Below, piece after piece: positions 1-7,506 of a stretch of 25,641 nucleotides of DNA. The translations under genes and the position numbers were made by a program. The DNA is from Clostridia bacterium (lineage in GTDB: Bacteria > Bacillota > Clostridia > Oscillospirales > Acutalibacteraceae): NCBI GenBank assembly GCA_900769535.1, contig CAAGHB010000067.1:1-25641 (forward strand). The letters are read 5' to 3'. The notes beneath the pieces were generated by a model. That model did not search any database. It saw only the letters and a program-made list of their open reading frames with translations, and had not been told where the DNA came from. The first letter of the stretch is position 1, and each line of letters opens with the position of its first letter.

Positions 1-480
1 ACCGACAAGGTAGAGAATAACGGCACAACCGAAACCGATAAGGATACCTCAACCGAATCGAAACCCGAAAGCTCGGAAACCGAAACAAAGACGGTTTATT
101 ACACAAAGGCGGGCTACAAATACGTTTCTTCGCTTAAACCCAGCAAGGATTTCCTTCTTGACGAAAACGGAATCCCCGTTAACTATTCAAAAAAAATTAC
201 CGGTAAGGCCACCGCATACTCATACGATGCAGGCAGTCTCACTGCTACCGGAAAAAAGGTTCGTACAGGATACGTTGCCGTTAACCCGAAGCAAATCCCC
301 TACGGCACAAAGCTCTTTATACGCTCAACCGACGGAAAATACGTTTACGGCTACGCTTCTGCCGAGGATACCGGCGGCTTTGTTAAAAAGGGAAAAATCA
401 CAGTCGACCTATTCTTCCCCTCAACAAGCGCCTGCTACAAATTCGGCGTTCGTAACGTAGAAATTTACGTTCTTAATTAG
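1..480 (+). CDS. 3D-domain cell-wall protein, C-terminal part (5' truncated)
   Basis: The reading frame is open from the first base of the window, so the N-terminus lies outside. The first 30 or so visible residues are a Thr/Glu/Ser-rich linker. The C-terminal 95 residues are a 3D domain: ATAYSYD near residue 72, GYVAVNPKQIPYGTKLFI in the middle, then AEDTGG and VDLFFPS, which carry the conserved Asp residues of the family. This double-psi beta-barrel fold occurs in secreted lytic enzymes and resuscitation-promoting-factor-like proteins, often after G5 domains, and acts on peptidoglycan outside the cell. The family assignment is firm. The full domain order and exact substrate cannot be seen. 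A terminator follows 9 bases after the stop. Confidence 0.85.
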   Translation, partial: TDKVENNGTTETDKDTSTESKPESSETETKTVYYTKAGYKYVSSLKPSKDFLLDENGIPVNYSKKITGKATAYSYDAGSLTATGKKVRTGYVAVNPKQIPYGTKLFIRSTDGKYVYGYASAEDTGGFVKKGKITVDLFFPSTSACYKFGVRNVEIYVLN

Positions 481-488
481 TTTATTTA

Positions 489-522
489 TCGGTGCTGCTG
501 AAAATGCGGCACCGAATTTTTT
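489..522 (+). terminator. Rho-independent terminator after the 3D-domain gene
   Basis: A 9-bp stem (490-498 with 506-514, one T-G wobble, CGGTGC/GCACCG ends) encloses a 7-base loop. A run of six T follows at 517-522. It separates the wall protein from the ribosomal operon. Confidence 0.85.
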
Positions 523-632
523 ATGCTTCGGGTGAATATAGGGTATGCCACTCCTTTTTTTGCCCGAAAAGCCGCGCAAAACCGCTATATGTTGCGGGTA
601 GAAAATAGTTTGGTACAAGCCGAAAAAATTGC

Positions 633-661
633 TTGACCTTGCGTGACTTTTGTGGTAAAAT
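633..661 (+). promoter_or_regulatory. Sigma-A-type promoter of rpmG-secE-nusG
   Basis: TTGACC at 633-638 and TAAAAT at 656-661 are separated by exactly 17 bases, about 90 bases ahead of rpmG. A short CCTC/GAGG hairpin followed by a T-rich run lies just downstream in the leader. Confidence 0.75.
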
Positions 662-752
662 GTTCAATACCTCTAAGAGGGTTTATTTTTTTGCGCATAA
701 ATCCGCTTATCGAGGAAGGCTAAATTTTTCCGTAAAACGGGAGGTGCCGTCA

Positions 753-902
753 ATGAGAGTAAAAATTACATTAGCTTGTACAGAGTGCAAGCAGCGCAAC
801 TACAATACTATGAAAAACAAGAAGAATGACCCTGACAGACTTGAAATGAATAAGTATTGCCGGTTTTGCAAAAAGCACACTCTCCATAAGGAAACAAAGT
901 AA
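753..902 (+). CDS. rpmG: 50S ribosomal protein L33 (zinc-binding form)
   Basis: This 49-residue protein of the large ribosomal subunit has the usual length and sequence of bacterial L33. Two CxxC pairs (Cys9/Cys12 and Cys36/Cys39) mark the zinc-binding C+ form. The start at 753 is chosen because a GGGAGGTG ribosome binding site lies just upstream and the protein begins MRVKITLAC as in other L33. It is followed after 15 bases by secE, the classic Gram-positive order rpmG-secE-nusG. Confidence 0.97.
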   Translation: MRVKITLACTECKQRNYNTMKNKKNDPDRLEMNKYCRFCKKHTLHKETK

Positions 903-917
903 TTAGGAGGGCCCAAA

Positions 918-1622
918 ATGAAAGTTGCTAAAATAATCAGTCGCATCCTCGCGATAGGTTGTGGTATAGCAGCCCTCGTAATGTTCTTCTGCCCGATTTT
1001 CAAAATCGTCGGCACAGAAGGTACATTCGAGATTTCAGGTTTTCAGCTTGCCCTTGGCATGAACGCTACCTCTTGGGGTGGTAACACTGTTGACCTCAAC
1101 GTTTCTGCCTACTACACCTTTGCTTTACTGACAGTTGCTTTTTCTGCAATAATGGCTTGCTTTTCTTTCAAGAAAGAGAAATCAATGGCTTCGGCGTTCT
1201 GGTCGAGCATCATTTCAGCCATTCTTGTGCTTCTGTTCAGATTCAATACTCCGGCTTCTTACGTTGACTACCGTCCTATCGCCGGTTCAACAGCAGCTAC
1301 CCGCGAGTATTTGATTTTCTTCGACCTCTTATTCGCGTTGGTATTAGCGTCGGTTGTTCTCTTTGCCGTAGCGATTCTTGTTGCCGACTATGTCGCCGTA
1401 CTCGAATCAAATGGCGAAAAGAAGACAATCTTCAAGCGCATCATTACCTTCTTCCGCGAGTATAAGAGCGAAATCAAGAAAATCACATGGCCCGGTATGA
1501 GCACCGTAACAAAGAACACCATCGTTGTTCTCGTAATGTGCGCTATCGTAGGAATTCTTATCTTCTTACTCGATACCGGTCTCGTATGGATTCTTGATTC
1601 GATTTTAAAGCTCAAGTCCTGA
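918..1622 (+). CDS. secE: SecE translocase subunit fused to an N-terminal four-helix membrane domain
   Basis: SecE is the small essential subunit that clamps SecY in the protein-export channel. The C-terminal 65 residues are unmistakable SecE: an amphipathic helix, EYKSEIKKITWPG at about 181-193, then a transmembrane segment at 201-230. Firmicute SecE is usually only about 60-90 residues. This protein has 234, and residues 1-160 add hydrophobic segments at about 6-30, 62-84, 92-109 and 131-160, with an outer loop between the first two. No in-frame ATG, and no internal start with a ribosome binding site, separates the two parts. The only internal ATG near the junction, at 1411, is in another frame. 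The AGGAGG site at 905 and the neighbours rpmG and nusG support one long protein. The function of the added domain is unknown. Confidence 0.92.
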   Translation: MKVAKIISRILAIGCGIAALVMFFCPIFKIVGTEGTFEISGFQLALGMNATSWGGNTVDLNVSAYYTFALLTVAFSAIMACFSFKKEKSMASAFWSSIISAILVLLFRFNTPASYVDYRPIAGSTAATREYLIFFDLLFALVLASVVLFAVAILVADYVAVLESNGEKKTIFKRIITFFREYKSEIKKITWPGMSTVTKNTIVVLVMCAIVGILIFLLDTGLVWILDSILKLKS

Positions 1623-1662
1623 TTTTTCCTAGTAACAACTTAATTTATTAGGAGGTATTATC

Positions 1663-2181
1663 ATGGCAGAGGCAAAATGGTATGTAGTCCATACCTATTC
1701 GGGCTATGAGAACAAGGTAGCGCAAAACCTTGCAACCCTCGTAGAAAACCGAAATATGCAGGACGTCATCTTTGACATAAAGGTTCCGACAGAGCTCGTT
1801 ACCGAAATCAAAGAGGACAAAACGCACGAATATGAACGTAAGGTATTCCCCGGATACGTGCTTATAAAAATGATCGTCACCGACGATTCATGGTTTGTAG
1901 TACGAAATATCCGCGGTGTAACCGGCTTTGTCGGTCCTTCGTCCAGTCCCGTGCCCCTTAACGAAGACGAGGTTGCCGCTCTCGGAATCGAGAAGCGCGT
2001 TATCGAGGTCGGATATGCCGTTGGTGACAATGTCAGCATTGTCGACGGTCCGCTCGAAGGCTTCGAAGGTATCGTTGAGGAACTTGACCCGAGCAAAAAT
2101 TACGTTAGGGTTAAGATTTCTATGTTCGGCCGCGAAACTCCGGTTGAACTCGAGCTCGATCAGGTCGAGCCGTTAGACTGA
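1663..2181 (+). CDS. nusG: Transcription termination/antitermination factor NusG
   Basis: NusG binds RNA polymerase and modulates elongation, pausing and termination; in bacteria it also couples transcription to ribosomes. The 172-residue protein has a normal NGN domain (AKWYVVHTYSGYENKVA at the start; FPGYVLIKM near residue 65) and a C-terminal KOW domain (VGDNVSIVDGPLEGFEGIV near 120-138). An AGGAGG site precedes the ATG. It lies 40 bases after secE with no terminator between, so co-transcription with rpmG and secE is expected. Confidence 0.97.
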   Translation: MAEAKWYVVHTYSGYENKVAQNLATLVENRNMQDVIFDIKVPTELVTEIKEDKTHEYERKVFPGYVLIKMIVTDDSWFVVRNIRGVTGFVGPSSSPVPLNEDEVAALGIEKRVIEVGYAVGDNVSIVDGPLEGFEGIVEELDPSKNYVRVKISMFGRETPVELELDQVEPLD

Positions 2182-2230
2182 TTAAATTCAGTTTAATTAC
2201 CTTACTGTTATGCGGATATTTCCGCCTGAC

Positions 2231-2290
2231 AAGTGGGAGGGCAGCAACGCACTTTATTGCGAAAAACAGAGCTGTACCGCCATACCACAC
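2231..2290 (+). promoter_or_regulatory. Putative L1-binding autoregulatory RNA site ahead of rplK
   Basis: GTGGGAGG at 2233-2240 can pair through its GTGG with CCAC at 2285-2288. The inner arm holds a CGCA/TGCG hairpin and a CAGC/GCTG pairing. The same GGUGGGAG...ACCAC elements form the L1 binding site of 23S rRNA helices 76-78, and L1 represses its own operon through such mRNA mimics. The motif and pairing are seen directly; the control is inferred from the family. Confidence 0.55.
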
Positions 2291-2310
2291 TATTTCGGAG
2301 GTGTACAACA

Positions 2311-2736
2311 ATGGCTCAAAAGGTTGTTGGTTTTATCAAACTTCAAATTCCGGCAGGAAAGGCCACTCCGGCTCCCCCTGTTGGTCCCGCGCTTGGACAG
2401 CACGGTGTTAACATCATGGCGTTCACAAAGGAATTTAACGAACGCACAAAGAACGATGTAGGACTCATCATCCCTGTCGTTATTACGGTTTATGCTGACC
2501 GTTCATTCTCGTTCATTACAAAGACTCCGCCCGCAGCAGTCCTCATCAAGAAGGCATGCGGCATCGAAAGCGGCTCCGGCGTACCGAACAAGACAAAGGT
2601 AGCAAAAATCACCAGCGAGCAGGTAAGAAAAATTGCAGAGACAAAAATGCCCGACCTCAATGCCGCTACCATCGAGACTGCTATGAGCATGATCGCCGGT
2701 ACTGCAAGAAGCATGGGTATCGAAGTCGTAGACTGA
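2311..2736 (+). CDS. rplK: 50S ribosomal protein L11
   Basis: L11 forms the base of the L7/L12 stalk, where elongation factors and RelA act. The 141-residue product starts MAQKVVGFIKLQIPAGKA and contains the typical PAPPVGPALGQHGVNIM and KTPPAAVLIKKA segments. The frame is open upstream to 2233, but the start at 2311 fits the family length and has a CGGAGGTG ribosome binding site. The upstream stretch is the putative L1 leader site. Confidence 0.97.
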   Translation: MAQKVVGFIKLQIPAGKATPAPPVGPALGQHGVNIMAFTKEFNERTKNDVGLIIPVVITVYADRSFSFITKTPPAAVLIKKACGIESGSGVPNKTKVAKITSEQVRKIAETKMPDLNAATIETAMSMIAGTARSMGIEVVD

Positions 2737-2748
2737 TAATTATCTGCT

Positions 2749-2794
2749 CCCGGGCTTAGTTTCCCGGGTGGGAGGAAAATTCCGATTTAACCAC
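2749..2794 (+). promoter_or_regulatory. Second putative L1-binding site, between rplK and rplA
   Basis: GTGGGAGG at 2768-2775 faces CCAC at 2791-2794, with GGA/TCC pairing inside: the same short L1-type motif as ahead of rplK. It directly abuts a CCCGGG/CCCGGG hairpin (2749-2754 with 2763-2768), sharing base 2768, so the two structures may compete or stack. It lies 24 bases ahead of rplA, next to its ribosome binding site. Confidence 0.5.
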
Positions 2795-2817
2795 TCTATT
2801 GGGAGGTCACATTTAAA

Positions 2818-3513
2818 ATGAAACATGGAAAAAAATATACCGACAGCGTAAAGCTTGTTGAAAAGACAAAGCTTTACGATGTTAGCGAGGCAATGGACCT
2901 CGCAGTAAAAACAAAAACTGCAAAATTCGACGAAACTGTCGAAGTGCACGTACGTTTGGGCGTTGACTCACGTCACGCTGACCAGCAGGTTCGCGGCGCA
3001 GTAGTTCTCCCCAACGGTACAGGTAAGGACGTTCGCGTTCTCGTTATCGCTAAGGGCGACAACGTTGACAAGGCACTTGCCGCCGGCGCCGACTACGCCG
3101 GCTCTGACGACTATGTTGCAAAAATCCAGAACGAAGGATGGCTCGACTTTGACGTTGTAATCGCAACACCCGACATGATGGGCGTTGTAGGCCGTCTCGG
3201 TAAGGTGCTCGGTCCCCGCGGACTTATGCCTACACCGAAGGCCGGTACAGTTACACCCGACGTTGCCAAGGCAGTTGAAGAAGCTAAGGCAGGTAAAATC
3301 GAGTACCGTCTTGACAAGACTAACATCATCCACTGCCCCATCGGCAAGGTTTCCTTCGGCGCAGACAAGCTCAAAGAGAACTTTGACACACTTCTCAGCG
3401 CCATTATCAAGGCAAAGCCGGCTGCTGCAAAGGGCCAGTACGTTAAATCTTGCGTTGTTGCTAACACAATGGGCCCCGGAATTAAGATCAATCCGGCAAA
3501 GCTCGAAGCATAA
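2818..3513 (+). CDS. rplA: 50S ribosomal protein L1
   Basis: L1 forms the mobile stalk at the ribosomal E site and is a translational repressor of the L11-L1 operon. The 231-residue protein has normal length, starts MKHGKKYTDSVKLVE and carries the signature GRLGKVLGPRGLMPTPKAGT near residues 123-144. A GGGAGG site precedes the ATG. It is the last gene before the separately promoted L10 leader; no clear terminator is seen after it. Confidence 0.97.
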   Translation: MKHGKKYTDSVKLVEKTKLYDVSEAMDLAVKTKTAKFDETVEVHVRLGVDSRHADQQVRGAVVLPNGTGKDVRVLVIAKGDNVDKALAAGADYAGSDDYVAKIQNEGWLDFDVVIATPDMMGVVGRLGKVLGPRGLMPTPKAGTVTPDVAKAVEEAKAGKIEYRLDKTNIIHCPIGKVSFGADKLKENFDTLLSAIIKAKPAAAKGQYVKSCVVANTMGPGIKINPAKLEA

Positions 3514-3558
3514 TTTTGAGGGTTATTCCCCTGAATTAGCCAAATTAGCAAAAAAATA

Positions 3559-3587
3559 TTGACATACCGAACGGTATGTGATATTAT
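3559..3587 (+). promoter_or_regulatory. rplJL promoter with an 18-bp palindrome in its spacer
   Basis: A consensus TTGACA (3559-3564) and TATTAT (3582-3587) are 17 bases apart. The arms ACATACCG (3562-3569) and CGGTATGT (3572-3579), with a central AA, form a perfect inverted repeat that overlaps the -35 box and fills most of the spacer. Because it lies upstream of the start point it would act as DNA, not RNA. The shape resembles operators of TetR/AcrR-family repressors. Confidence 0.75.
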
Positions 3588-3592
3588 AACCT

Positions 3593-3756
3593 ATGCTGTT
3601 CTTGACCTGAGACAGCAGGTGCCGTTTAATACGGTTTAATGAACCTAAAAGGTTCGCCTGCCGAGGAAAAAGGATTATTTCAAATTTAAAATTACGGTTA
3701 CTTGCCGCTTAATTTGATTTGTAAATGCCTGTCCTCGTCGGGACAGGCATTTTTTA
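3593..3756 (+). ncRNA. Ribosomal protein L10 leader
   Basis: This region fills the 315-base gap between rplA and rplJ and matches the L10 leader found ahead of rplJ in Firmicutes, where the L10-L12 complex binds mRNA and shuts off its own operon. Visible elements are a GCTGT/ACAGC hairpin, CAGGTG (3616-3621) pairing with CGCCTG (3655-3660), the inner hairpins CCGT/ACGG (3622-3634) and GAACCT/AGGTTC (3641-3655), the GCCGAGGA element just after, and a terminator at the 3' end. The position and folding are strong. The exact 5' end is estimated from the promoter. Confidence 0.85.
3725..3756 (+). terminator. L10-leader attenuator terminator
   Basis: A perfect 10-bp stem (ATGCCTGTCC with GGACAGGCAT, loop TCGTCG) is followed at once by TTTTTT. 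It sits between the leader structure and rplJ, where attenuation by L10-L12 is expected. Confidence 0.9.
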
Positions 3757-3828
3757 TCAAACACTAAACGGCGAGTTTCTTTTTATGAAAAAACTTGACC
3801 AAAAGTGAACCACGGAGGTGAAACCAAA

Positions 3829-4344
3829 GTGCCAAGTGAAAAGATTTTAGAAGCAAAAAAACAGCAGGTTGCCGAGCTTAAAGAGCGTCTTGACGGTTCG
3901 GTTGCAGGTGTTCTCGTTAATTACAGCGGTATCAGCGTTGCTGACGATACAAAGCTCCGTAAGGAACTTCGCGAAAACGGCGTTAAGTACACAGTAGTTA
4001 AGAATACACTTCTTTCAATCGCTGTTGACGGTACTCCGCTCAGCGGACTTACCGAAACCCTTAGCGGAACTACCGCTATCGCTACAAGCGCTGACGATTA
4101 CACATCAGCTGCTCGTATCCTCAGCAAGTATGCTGAAACAAGCGATACATTCAGCGTAAAGGGCGGCTTCCTTGACGGCGAAGTAATCGGCCTCGACAAA
4201 ATCGAAGCTCTTGCTAAGCTCCCGTCCAGAGAGGTTCTCCTCGCTACTGTATGCAACGTATTCAACGCTCCTATCGCATCCTTTGCCCGTGTTGTTCAGG
4301 CAATCGTTGATAAGAACGGTGAAGCAGCTCCCGCAGCTGAATAA
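3829..4344 (+). CDS. rplJ: 50S ribosomal protein L10
   Basis: L10 anchors the L7/L12 dimers on the ribosome and is the repressor acting on the leader just upstream. The GTG at 3829 is preferred because ACGGAGGTGA lies just upstream and the product then begins (V/M)PSEKILEAKKQ, as in other clostridial L10; an earlier in-frame GTG at 3805 has no such site. The product is 171 residues. VNYSGISV, KELRENGVKYTVVKNTL and the LPSREVLLATV segment near the C-terminus are typical. rplL follows after 66 bases. Confidence 0.96.
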   Translation: MPSEKILEAKKQQVAELKERLDGSVAGVLVNYSGISVADDTKLRKELRENGVKYTVVKNTLLSIAVDGTPLSGLTETLSGTTAIATSADDYTSAARILSKYAETSDTFSVKGGFLDGEVIGLDKIEALAKLPSREVLLATVCNVFNAPIASFARVVQAIVDKNGEAAPAAE

Positions 4345-4410
4345 TTGCGGAACCTATTATAGTTAAAAAAATTAAAAAATTTATTAAATTTATTTTGGAG
4401 GTAAGTTAAA

Positions 4411-4788
4411 ATGGCATCTGAAAAGATTACTGCTATTGTTGAAGAACTTAAAGTTCTTTCTGTTCTTGAGCTTTCTGAGCTCGTAAAAGCTGTTGAAGAG
4501 GAATTTGGCGTTTCTGCCGCTGCTGCTGTTGCAGTTGCTGCTCCTGTTGCCGGTGGCGCTGCTGCCGCTGAGGAAAAGACTGATTTCGACGTAGTTCTCG
4601 CTGAGGTTGGTCCTAACAAGATGCAGGTTATCAAGGCAGTTAAGGACCTCGCCGGTCTTGGCCTTGCTGAAGCAAAGGCATTCGTTGACGCTGCTCCGAA
4701 GACACTCAAAGAAGCTGTTGCTAAGGACGAAGCTGAGTCAATGAAGGCAAAGCTTGAAGAAGTTGGCGCTAAGGTTGAACTTAAATAA
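4411..4788 (+). CDS. rplL: 50S ribosomal protein L7/L12
   Basis: L7/L12 is the multi-copy stalk protein that recruits translation GTPases. The 125-residue product has the N-terminal dimerisation helices (1-32), an Ala-rich hinge (about 36-54) and the factor-binding C-terminal domain with VVLAEVGPNKMQVIKAVKDL. A TTTTGGAGG ribosome binding site preceded by a very A/T-rich stretch (about 4367-4397) fits its need for high translation. A terminator follows. rpoB, the usual next gene, is absent here. Confidence 0.98.
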   Translation: MASEKITAIVEELKVLSVLELSELVKAVEEEFGVSAAAAVAVAAPVAGGAAAAEEKTDFDVVLAEVGPNKMQVIKAVKDLAGLGLAEAKAFVDAAPKTLKEAVAKDEAESMKAKLEEVGAKVELK

Positions 4789-4820
4789 TTAACCTGATAC
4801 CGATTTGTTTCAAAAAAAAT

Positions 4821-4860
4821 TGCACCGCGCGGATTTTTCGTGCGGTGTATTTTTTATTTT
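4821..4860 (+). terminator. Rho-independent terminator after rplL
   Basis: A 9-bp stem with one wobble (4823-4831 with 4839-4847, CACCGC/GCGGTG) is followed by a long T-rich tail. It ends the ribosomal operon before the phosphatase gene. Confidence 0.85.
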
Positions 4861-4872
4861 TAAAAAGAGTGT

Positions 4873-4901
4873 TTGACGAAAAAGCTTAAAGATATTATAA
4901 T
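4873..4901 (+). promoter_or_regulatory. Promoter of the alkaline phosphatase gene
   Basis: TTGACG (4873-4878) and TATAAT (4896-4901) are 17 bases apart, about 48 bases before the ATG. With a near-consensus promoter the gene need not depend on a Pho activator; no clear PhoP box was recognised. Confidence 0.75.
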
Positions 4902-4948
4902 ACTGATAAATACTTTTTTATTTTTTTAAGCGTGACGGAGGGTTAAAT

Positions 4949-6709
4949 ATGAAAAAAATTACGGCTTTATTGCTGGTAATAATGCTGATTTTATCGGTAC
5001 TCGGGTCTTGCGGCGACTCGAAAGAAACATTAAACACATTATCAAATATCGCATCGTCCGAAACCCCTGTTTCATCACAGGCGGTGGATGTAAATCTTTA
5101 TCAAAACGCGATTGATACTCTAAACCAAACCGAGATGAAGCTCGACGGCACTCACGAGGTGTCGGAAAATTTGATTGTTGCAATCAACAACGCCGAATAC
5201 ACCGAACCGAAGAACTTTATTTACATGATCGGTGACGGAATGGGCTTCAACATCGTCGAGATTACGAGAGCGAAGTACGAGGACAGCTTGTATCAAGGAA
5301 AGCTTGCCATCAATCAGCTCCCCGTTCAGAGTTCACAGACCACCTATTCAGCCGACGCGCAGGTGACCGATTCAGCTGCCGGCGGCACCGCTCTCGCTAC
5401 GGGGTTCAAAACTTCAAACAGCACCATTGCCATGAACCACGACGATTCCGAAAGATATAAAACGCTGCTCGAACTTGCCGCCGAAAAGGGCAAAAGCACA
5501 GGCGTTGTTGCCACAAAAAGTGTCACCGACGCCACCCCTGCCACCTTCACTGCGCACGTAAGCGACCGTTCATTGCAGGAGGATATTGCCGCACAGCAGC
5601 TTGAAAAGCTCACCGACGGCACACTTGACGTTATACTCGGCGGCGGTCAAAAATACTATACAGCCGCCATAAACAAGGACGAACTCGACGCCGCAAAAAA
5701 AGCGTCGGTTACATACACTGAAAGCTGGGACGAAGCTGAGAAGGCCTCCCTTCCCCTTGCCGCACTTTTTGCCGACGAGCATATCGACACCCACGACCAA
5801 AATATGCCCTCGGTTGCCCAAATGACAGACCTCGCACTCGACCTTCTCGACGATGACGAAAACGGATTTTTCCTTATGGTCGAGGGCTCGCAAATAGACA
5901 CAAAGGCCCACGCGAACGAGCTTGAAAACGAAATAAAGGAAATGTACGACTTTGATTGCGCTATTGCGGTCGCCATGCGATTCGTTGCGCTCAATCCCGA
6001 CACGGTCCTCGTCATTACCGCCGACCACGAAACAGGCGGCCTCGAAATTCCTGCCGATGCAACCCCGGACACAGTCGGCAGCTCATACTACACAACCGGC
6101 GACCACACCTCAAAAGCAGTTCCGGTTGTAGCAGTCGGAAAGGGTACGGAAAAATTACTCGGCGCTAATGAAAACGTCGACGTTGCAAGATTTTTTGCAT
6201 CGGCGCTTGGCGAAGATAATTTCGGCGAAAAGAGCCAATTCACCGCCATAAAGGGCGAATTCAGCGATAAGGATATAAAGGCGCTGACAGAAAACAACTC
6301 GACCTTAAACAATCACACCCTGATTGAAAAGACGAAAAACGGCACCCTCGCAATTCACTATAACAACTCGCACAATGCACTCACCATTCCGGGAGAATTG
6401 CTTAAAGTCGATGGCGACCTGCCAAACGGTATGCGCGCAATTCATATCACCATCAAAAACACCGACGAAAAAACCGTTTTGCTCCCGCAACTGACGGCAA
6501 AAATCGCCTACGCAACCGAAACAATCGTGCCGCAGGTTGCCTATATCGGCGGAAAATCAACCATTCGTGTTACCTATATGCTTCCCCAGTGGGCATGGAC
6601 AGAAAAAGCCGAGTACATAAAGCAGCTTACCCTTTCGTATACAGAGGGACAGCAAATCAACCTTGAACTTGACGACATACTTCTCGTCACAAGGGTTGAC
6701 AATAAATAA
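4949..6709 (+). CDS. Alkaline phosphatase, lipoprotein (PhoA superfamily)
   Basis: This is a surface-anchored phosphomonoesterase that releases phosphate from organic esters. A signal peptide ends in the lipobox VLGSC with the lipidated Cys21. Metal and catalytic motifs are all present: YMIGDGMG (Asp96), DSAAGGTA with nucleophile Ser142, EGSQID...H (Asp317, His321), ADHETGG (Asp359, His360) and GDH (His386). Residues from about 450 to 586 form a further domain predicted to be beta-rich, not needed for the core fold and of unknown role. A GGAGGG site precedes the start. It is transcribed alone, between terminators, in the place where rpoB usually follows rplL. The enzyme class is certain; physiological substrates are not. 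Confidence 0.93.
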   Translation: MKKITALLLVIMLILSVLGSCGDSKETLNTLSNIASSETPVSSQAVDVNLYQNAIDTLNQTEMKLDGTHEVSENLIVAINNAEYTEPKNFIYMIGDGMGFNIVEITRAKYEDSLYQGKLAINQLPVQSSQTTYSADAQVTDSAAGGTALATGFKTSNSTIAMNHDDSERYKTLLELAAEKGKSTGVVATKSVTDATPATFTAHVSDRSLQEDIAAQQLEKLTDGTLDVILGGGQKYYTAAINKDELDAAKKASVTYTESWDEAEKASLPLAALFADEHIDTHDQNMPSVAQMTDLALDLLDDDENGFFLMVEGSQIDTKAHANELENEIKEMYDFDCAIAVAMRFVALNPDTVLVITADHETGGLEIPADATPDTVGSSYYTTGDHTSKAVPVVAVGKGTEKLLGANENVDVARFFASALGEDNFGEKSQFTAIKGEFSDKDIKALTENNSTLNNHTLIEKTKNGTLAIHYNNSHNALTIPGELLKVDGDLPNGMRAIHITIKNTDEKTVLLPQLTAKIAYATETIVPQVAYIGGKSTIRVTYMLPQWAWTEKAEYIKQLTLSYTEGQQINLELDDILLVTRVDNK

Positions 6710-6711
6710 AT

Positions 6712-6748
6712 AAAAAAACTCGCAGAGAATTAACTCTGCGAGTTTTTT
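6712..6748. terminator. Bidirectional terminator between the convergent phosphatase and nagB genes
   Basis: A perfect 10-bp stem (ACTCGCAGAG with CTCTGCGAGT) has a run of A on its left and a run of T on its right, so it can stop transcription from both sides. Confidence 0.9.
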
Positions 6749-6762
6749 ATTATCCGTATAAA

Positions 6763-7476
6763 TTAGTTTTCACTGAAAATGACGGTTACGTTGGGGTGAA
6801 GCTGTAAAATCGATGCAGGTACCATCGGTGTAATCGGTCCGAAAAATGCCTTTTCTACAATTTCGCGCTTTTTCTCGCCGTTTGCGATAAGGAGCACTGC
6901 CTTCGCCTGCATAATTGCGCCCATTCCAAGAGTAATGGCCTTCTTCGGCACCTCGTCGGCGCTGTCGAAGAAACGCGCATTTGCCTCGATTGTCGATTCG
7001 TCAAGCTCGACAACGTTTGTTCCCTTTACAAACTCGTCACAGGGCTCGTTAAAGCCGATATGACCGTCAAGTCCGATTCCGAGAAGCTGCAAATCGATTC
7101 CGCCAAACGCTTCTACACGGGCGTCGTACGCCTTGCACTCGGCGTCGAGGTCGGTAGCAATTCCGCTGGGCACATAAGTATTCGCCTTGTCAATATTAAC
7201 GTGGTTAAAGAGGTTATCGTTCATAAAATAACGGTAGCTCTGCTCATGGGTACCGTCGAGACCGATATATTCATCGAGATTTATTGAACGAACGGACGAA
7301 AAATCGAGGTCGCCTTCGGCACACCATTTTATCAGGTTCTTATAAGTTCCGACGGGTGACGAACCGGTAGCAAGACCGAGAACGCAATTCGGCTTTAAGA
7401 TAACCTGAGATGCGATAATAGATGCTGCTTTTTTGCTAAGTTCTTCGTAAGTTTTTACTGTGATGAATTTCATCAT
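6763..7476 (-). CDS. nagB: Glucosamine-6-phosphate deaminase
   Basis: NagB converts glucosamine-6-phosphate to fructose-6-phosphate and ammonia, feeding amino sugars into glycolysis. The 237-residue length is normal. LGLATGSSPVGTY (substrate phosphate loop, near residue 34), INLDEYIGL and LLGIGLDGHIGFNEP (catalytic Asp/His region) are all present. The gene could begin at either of two adjacent ATG codons (7476 or 7473) behind an AAGAAGG ribosome binding site. It is alone on the minus strand with its own promoter; no nagA is adjacent. Confidence 0.96.
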   Translation of the reverse strand: MMKFITVKTYEELSKKAASIIASQVILKPNCVLGLATGSSPVGTYKNLIKWCAEGDLDFSSVRSINLDEYIGLDGTHEQSYRYFMNDNLFNHVNIDKANTYVPSGIATDLDAECKAYDARVEAFGGIDLQLLGIGLDGHIGFNEPCDEFVKGTNVVELDESTIEANARFFDSADEVPKKAITLGMGAIMQAKAVLLIANGEKKREIVEKAFFGPITPMVPASILQLHPNVTVIFSEN

Positions 7477-7506
7477 TCAAACCTTCTTTACAAAAAATAT
7501 ATTTTA

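Noticed and set aside
1411..1413. Internal ATG near the start of the SecE core as a separate secE start
   Set aside because: It is out of frame with SecE and has no ribosome binding site, so the long fused frame stands.
2233..2310. N-terminal extension of rplK
   Set aside because: It corresponds to the L1-type leader site; L11 starts at 2311 with its own ribosome binding site.
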